The notes under the pieces were generated by a model. The model had not been told where the DNA came from. It saw nothing but the letters and a program-made list of their open reading frames with translations, and ran no database searches. 25,987 nucleotides of DNA from Silene noctiflora (Eukaryota > Streptophyta > Magnoliopsida > Caryophyllales > Caryophyllaceae). Each line of letters begins with the position of its first letter. Within the stretch, counting starts at the first letter, position 1. The stretch is taken from assembly GCA_009801015.1 (NCBI GenBank), contig VHZZ01000359.1:53154-79140 (forward strand). The letters run 5' to 3'. Below, in pieces: positions 21,799 to 25,987 of the stretch. The position numbers and the translations under genes are program-made.

Positions 21799-21806
21799 GC
21801 GGGAAA
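21799..21806 (-). promoter_or_regulatory. E2F consensus TTTCCCGC upstream of CCS52A
   Basis: GCGGGAAA on the + strand reads TTTCCCGC on the coding strand of CCS52A, about 306 nt before its ATG. A 14-bp palindrome TTTTCCCGGGAAAA lies at 21751-21764, 35 nt nearer the gene. Repression of CCS52A2 by the atypical E2F DEL1/E2Fe is established in Arabidopsis, so the position is meaningful. The motif match is direct; occupancy is inferred. Confidence 0.5.
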
Positions 21807-22771
21807 AAAGGGTAGATTTGGAATTCTCAATTTCACAGGTCAAAAACTTATAAAACTTTTTTTGTGCTAACCTCCACTTTTTTTCTTTCTTTTTCTTTTT
21901 AAAGCTGTTTTTCGGATTACGAGTCGTGTTAGTATTTTATTTTGTGTCTTGTTATTTGTTTTCTTTTTAATATGATAATAATCGTTTTAAGGGTCAAACG
22001 AGTCGAGTGTTATCAAATACAGAGTATATATAGATTGCTGAGCCAAGTTTTTGGTCAGCTCGCTCTAGGCTTTTTTTTTTTTTTTTTTTTTTTCTCATTC
22101 ATCTATTTGACCCGTTTTTTTTTAAGACGTATATTTTCGTATTTGTGCTTTTTTTTTATGGTGAATAGATGATGTGTTGGAAGATAAACATAGTGGAATA
22201 TGACGGTGAGACAAAGAATTTGTATTGAGTTTAGTTTGTTTTGTCTATTCGGTTATCAGAAAGTTTTATAAGCAGATATATTTACCAATAATAACCTTTT
22301 ACAATAGTAGTTGTGAAAAAAAATTTAGTTGTTAGATTGTCAACTTTTATTTATTTCAAATTTATGATCACATATTAAGAGGGTTGATGCATGTTATTTT
22401 GGACACCCTTTTATTAGTTTAGGGTTGTTTTTTTTAATATCTTGTTGAATTGTGTTGATTCATATTTCCGGCTATAGTAAAAAAAAAAAATTCTTCAAGT
22501 ATACGTCGGATCATGTGTACAATTGATTAACTTTATCAGGTTTATATATAAGTCGCCTATAATCGATTGTAAATGACTCAACAACCACTTTTCATCACAC
22601 ATAGTATGCTTACAACTAAATTTTAACTATTAAAAGAGACAATAAACATTACTCGTATAAAATACCTAGCAATTGATGTCCTGAAAAGCAATTACATGTC
22701 AATATCAACAAAATTAATTAGTAGTTAGAACTATCATCATGTGTATGTCTTATCACCAAACTAAGTTATTA

Positions 22772-22928
22772 TTCCCCCTGTCCCGATTATTTGTTTACCT
22801 TTTCTATTTTTGGTTTCTCAGTCAATTATTTATCTTTTTATTTTGAGAATGCATTTAATCCCACATATTCAATTTGGTTAACTTATTAAAAACAAAGATA
22901 AACGGATGACCAGGACGGACGGAAGAAG
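22772..22928. mobile_element. Stowaway-like MITE in the spacer
   Basis: 157 bp flanked by TA (22770-22771, 22929-22930). The left end TTCCCCCTGTCCCGATTATT and right end ATGACCAGGACGGACGGAAG are imperfect inverted repeats of the CTCCCTCCGTCCC type. An internal TTGTTTACC pairs imperfectly with GATAAACGG. Confidence 0.65.
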
Positions 22929-23901
22929 TAGGCCTTTTGATTGACATGAGCTTCAATATTTTACTATGTGGTAAGCTTACAAAATACGTAAGTTTATAAG
23001 CACATGAATTTGTTGAACGAATCTATGATGAGAAATTAGGTGAATGAATGAATACCCCCAAATTTAGTTATAATTATTTTTTAATGAAATGAATGTATTA
23101 TTAGTTGCTTTAAATGGTAACATTATGAAAAGGGTAGAGAAACATTAAAGGACGATAAGAGTAATATTAGATCTGATTTGGTGGGAATAGTATCATAAAA
23201 GAAGAGTGTTTGATCTAGATCTCTACCAGACAATTTGGCATTTGTTCGCTCTTAACTCTCTAAGATTGGCTTCTTGCTAACGACAACTTCTTCAATATCT
23301 TCATTTTCAGTCTTATTACTGTCTACTTCCTGCCTATATTATTATATATACTACCGAACAATTTATTTTTATAAATAAATATATCGCATGCAATATAGGT
23401 ACTCCGACTCCGAGTGGCGGAGCCAGGAAATCACCCCAACCGAGTTGAAAAATATTCACCCTTGTTAGCCATTCCCTAGCTTTATCAGTGTGTACGTACT
23501 CCATAGTTGTCATAAATTTATACGGTAATACCTGTTTTCTAAGTCAAAATCTGTCCTTGTTCAAATTAAAGGGTAATACTTAACATATATGACACTTTTT
23601 ATTTAGTCGTAATTGAATAATTCTTTTGTAAAAAGTAACATCAATTTTACAAAATAAAAAGGTCAATTATAAAAGTATTTAATTAGCAAAAAACGATCAA
23701 TGAAAGACGGGATTTTTTATTTAAAAAGTTGACGAAGAGAGTAGTAGTACGTACCGCTTCTCCGCATCAATATATTTTTTAAAAATAGCAATCTCTATTA
23801 AATAATATATATATTAGGTTATTAATTATAATAATTCTAATATATTTTCTAAAAATTTCAAGGGGTCAATTGAAGATAAGAATGAAAATGAAGAATAAAT
23901 A

Positions 23902-24178
23902 CTCCATTAGTTCATTTGTTCCTCCAATGTAGCTTAAAGCTTAAGCATAGTTTTTAAGAATATGGGTGAATAATCATTTTTCCCCGTAGAACAATTATGT
24001 TTTGTAATGAGAGGAACAAAAATAAATGATTCAAAAAGGAATGTAAGATTTAAAAAAATGGTAATAAAGGTGTGATATATAACCTTTAATCTGTTCGTGT
24101 GAATAATTTGATTGCATTTACTTTATTTTGTGAGGTAAAAATAATATAAATGTAAATAATTGATTAGGACGGAGGGAA
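23902..24178. mobile_element. Possible degenerate Stowaway-like element
   Basis: The right end GATTAGGACGGAGGGAA followed by TA (24179-24180) is a typical Stowaway terminus. The left end CTCCATTAGTTCATTTG after TA (23900-23901) matches it only loosely. The right terminus is convincing, the left boundary is a guess. Confidence 0.4.
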
Positions 24179-25036
24179 TATGTATAGTAATAAGGATGTT
24201 TTTTATTAAGTGAAAAAACTAATTTAATTAAATTTGTGAAGTTGTTCACATATATTAACCCTTTGCAAAAAAAAAAAATTCATAATAATGTACTATATTT
24301 TTATCATAAGAGGACCGATCCATGCCAAACTTTTAACTCAAATTAACTTGGTTTAAGTGGCAGCCCTTGGTGACACGGCCAACACGACGAGCCACCAGGT
24401 GAGCACGCAAACAGTGATAGCAGCGAGCTTACGCAGTCAAAAAAATTAGGCACGACGTAACACAATATATATTGGCTCAATGAACTAGGGCCGAGCCTGG
24501 TCATTTTTTATATTAGTCACAAGACACAACATGATGTCTTGGTGGCATGGAAGAACCCATTGCCTTCCTTAAAATATACATTGGCCATGACTTAAAGAAC
24601 AACGGAGTATGTTGCTTTTATTGGTCTAGAACCTCCAATGTATAACTACGGTGTCTTGTTCGTCTTCAGGGTTATCAATTAAATCTATTACAATTACAAA
24701 TCATAAGGTAACATTAACTAGTTCCACAAATATAATCATACATACGAAATCAAGTGGGACTGTCAGGAGCAAAATCTCTTAAAATGTACTATCTCCGTCA
24801 CAGTTGTTTATTTACCTTTTTTTATTCGTTGTGAATTAGTGTATTTTAATCAAAAGTAAACAAAAATGTAGGAAGCAGAAAAAGACGGTGTTCGATGATG
24901 TTCCACGGTACCATTAGTATTGATTGGCGGTAAGCTTGTAAACTAGTCTTTAAACTGCTTTTTACAAGCATTAAGGATCAATCAGTAGCATGTACAATTT
25001 GGTGACACCCAAAAAATAAATAAAACAAACACTAAA

Positions 25037-25349
25037 CTAGTGAAAGTTAACGGTTGAGTGATAAGTATTTCCGACTTGCCAATTGGACGGGGCGACATTA
25101 TAGGCGATGATAATCTCTCCGGTGGTATACGATTTGAGTTTAAAACACAAAGCTTGGCCTCCCAATTTAGAGAAAACTTGGTAAGAAGCCCCCCAATTTT
25201 GGGACATACTAATCCAATTAGTTTGGGAGCCTTTAACCCACATTTGGCATACGTCGCCTGACCCACCAACGTTCATTACGTACACCAAAAGCCAATATGG
25301 GTTGCCTTGGAAGCTAAATCTCATGCCTCCTGATCTTTGGCATGGTACC
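25037..25349 (-). CDS. EXPA: Alpha-expansin, last exon only (C-terminal domain), partial
   Basis: The 313-nt exon begins after acceptor TGCAG and ends with TAG. The first base completes a codon from the previous exon, so the intron is phase 2; this fits the AYR(R)-VPC junction usual for the last intron of alpha-expansins. The translation reads [19 protein letters not shown], then NVGGSGD, NWG and YNVAPSNWQ, the group-2-allergen/CBM63-like C-terminal domain. The N-terminal DPBB domain with the HFD motif and the signal peptide must lie beyond the right edge. Known role: pH-dependent, non-hydrolytic loosening of cell walls after secretion. It is divergent in places (QNWGASYQ where RNWGQNWQ is common; [10 protein letters not shown] at the end). 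Family is clear, paralogue not assigned. Confidence 0.93.
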
Positions 25350-25987
25350 CTGCATTACACAACCTACCCTACATTAGTTGTCTTCTAAATTAATATCATG
25401 TGCATGTCTTATATGCTTTATCATGTCCGTTAATAATCGATGATGTAGGCTTCAACTCGTGACTTATTATAGACATACCTGATTAATTGCAATTAGTTAA
25501 CTAATTAGGACAAAACTTATGTTCAGTGACGGATCTTGGAGCAAACAATAAAGAGGACCGACGTCTAAATTGTTGATTGGTTTGTGAATATATAACCACC
25601 ACTGATTTAAGGGGAATTAAATGATAATTTTAGACTACCGAAATCTAAAAAAATCAACGGGGCCGAGCACATATCTAAGGTCACCACTACCCTGTCAGTT
25701 ACATACTTTTAATAAATATGAATGAATTTTCGTTCCTGATATTCACAAAGAATTGGTTACTACGTAGTATAACACTAAAGAAGCTTAACCCGAACGTCTT
25801 TGAAATTTTATTTAATACTCATGAGTCATGAGAGAACTTTTTTCAATGTATATTCTCTTTAGATTTTTGAGGACTTACTAAACAACGCTTTAATATGATT
25901 TTTTTTAATATATTTAATTTTTTATTTAAAAATATTGAGTGGAAGATTTATGTATATCAACAAATATTTTGGTGTCTTAGTGAACAT
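25350..25987 (-). other. Intron of the expansin gene (partial)
   Basis: AT-rich sequence without a recognisable expansin exon up to the window edge, so the intron is longer than ~630 nt, which is long for this family. It contains GTGACGGATCTTGGAGC near 25527, similar to the GTGGCGGAGCCAGGA segment at 23414-23428. Both resemble a widespread plant repeat terminus, so the intron may carry an insertion. Confidence 0.7.

Larger units (their letters stand above)
21807..25036. other. CCS52A-expansin spacer, AT-rich
   Basis: Contains a T23-24 tract near 22071-22094, the MITE-like pieces listed separately, a GTGGCGGAGCCAGGA repeat terminus at 23414-23428 and a GC-richer patch at about 24358-24510 that I could not identify. 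A further degenerate Stowaway-like left end, CTATCTCCGTCACAGTTG, is near 24790. No gene is supported; a possible orphan exon at 23252-23335 is discussed under findings. Confidence 0.6.

Noticed and set aside
21942-22172. 76-codon + strand frame with poly-Phe
   Set aside because: Produced by the poly-T tract near 22071-22094.
24358-24510. GC-richer patch in the spacer, considered as an exon or LTR
   Set aside because: No open frame with a recognisable product, and no LTR termini. Only GGGCCGAGCC-like repeat phrases.

Overview
This is nuclear DNA of a flowering plant. The genes have many GT-AG introns, the non-genic DNA is AT-rich, and TA-flanked Stowaway-like foldback elements are frequent. 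Short AGACGGT-type repeats in introns and spacers, together with the style of the protein sequences, make me lean towards Caryophyllales (spinach, beet or quinoa relatives). That is a weak inference; no species marker was found.

Four genes can be supported. (1) A PTI1-like cytoplasmic kinase, + strand, has seven coding exons (6456-9331, 362 aa) and very likely an untranslated first exon near 3300-3483, which implies a ~2.96 kb leader intron. (2) A STAY-GREEN Mg-dechelatase (SGR/NYE1), + strand, has four coding exons (11213-13886, 263 aa) and an intact C-terminal cysteine-rich motif. (3) A Cdh1/FZR/CCS52A-type APC/C activator, - strand, has ten coding exons (21493 down to 16112, 482 aa), all joined by phase-0 introns. 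(4) The last exon of an alpha-expansin, - strand (25349-25037), belongs to a gene that continues beyond the right edge. SGR and CCS52A converge tail to tail. The four genes act in different processes (defence/ROS signalling, chlorophyll breakdown, cell-cycle exit and endoreduplication, wall loosening), and nothing suggests a functional cluster.

The rest is accessory DNA. 1-1000 holds the end of a repeat element and a tandem array. 1271-1458 is a short solo-LTR-like element, 1470-1985 an inverted-repeat element, and 2060-2150 a near-perfect 91-bp foldback. 2390-3290 carries promoter-type motifs upstream of PTI1. The PTI1 leader intron holds a degenerate tandem array with a Stowaway-like insertion. 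10441-10877 is a nested pair of elements just upstream of SGR. SGR intron 3 holds a ~230-bp duplication, and an inverted-repeat element starts about 16 nt after the SGR stop codon. CCS52A intron 1 holds repeat fragments and its upstream region has an E2F consensus. 21.9-25.0 kb is AT-rich spacer with further MITE-like pieces.

I found no tRNA, rRNA, CRISPR array, operon or viral gene, and no evidence of a wholly new biological system. The most useful observations are regulatory motifs placed next to fitting genes and transposable elements lodged in gene-proximal positions. All coordinates and splice sites were derived by eye.
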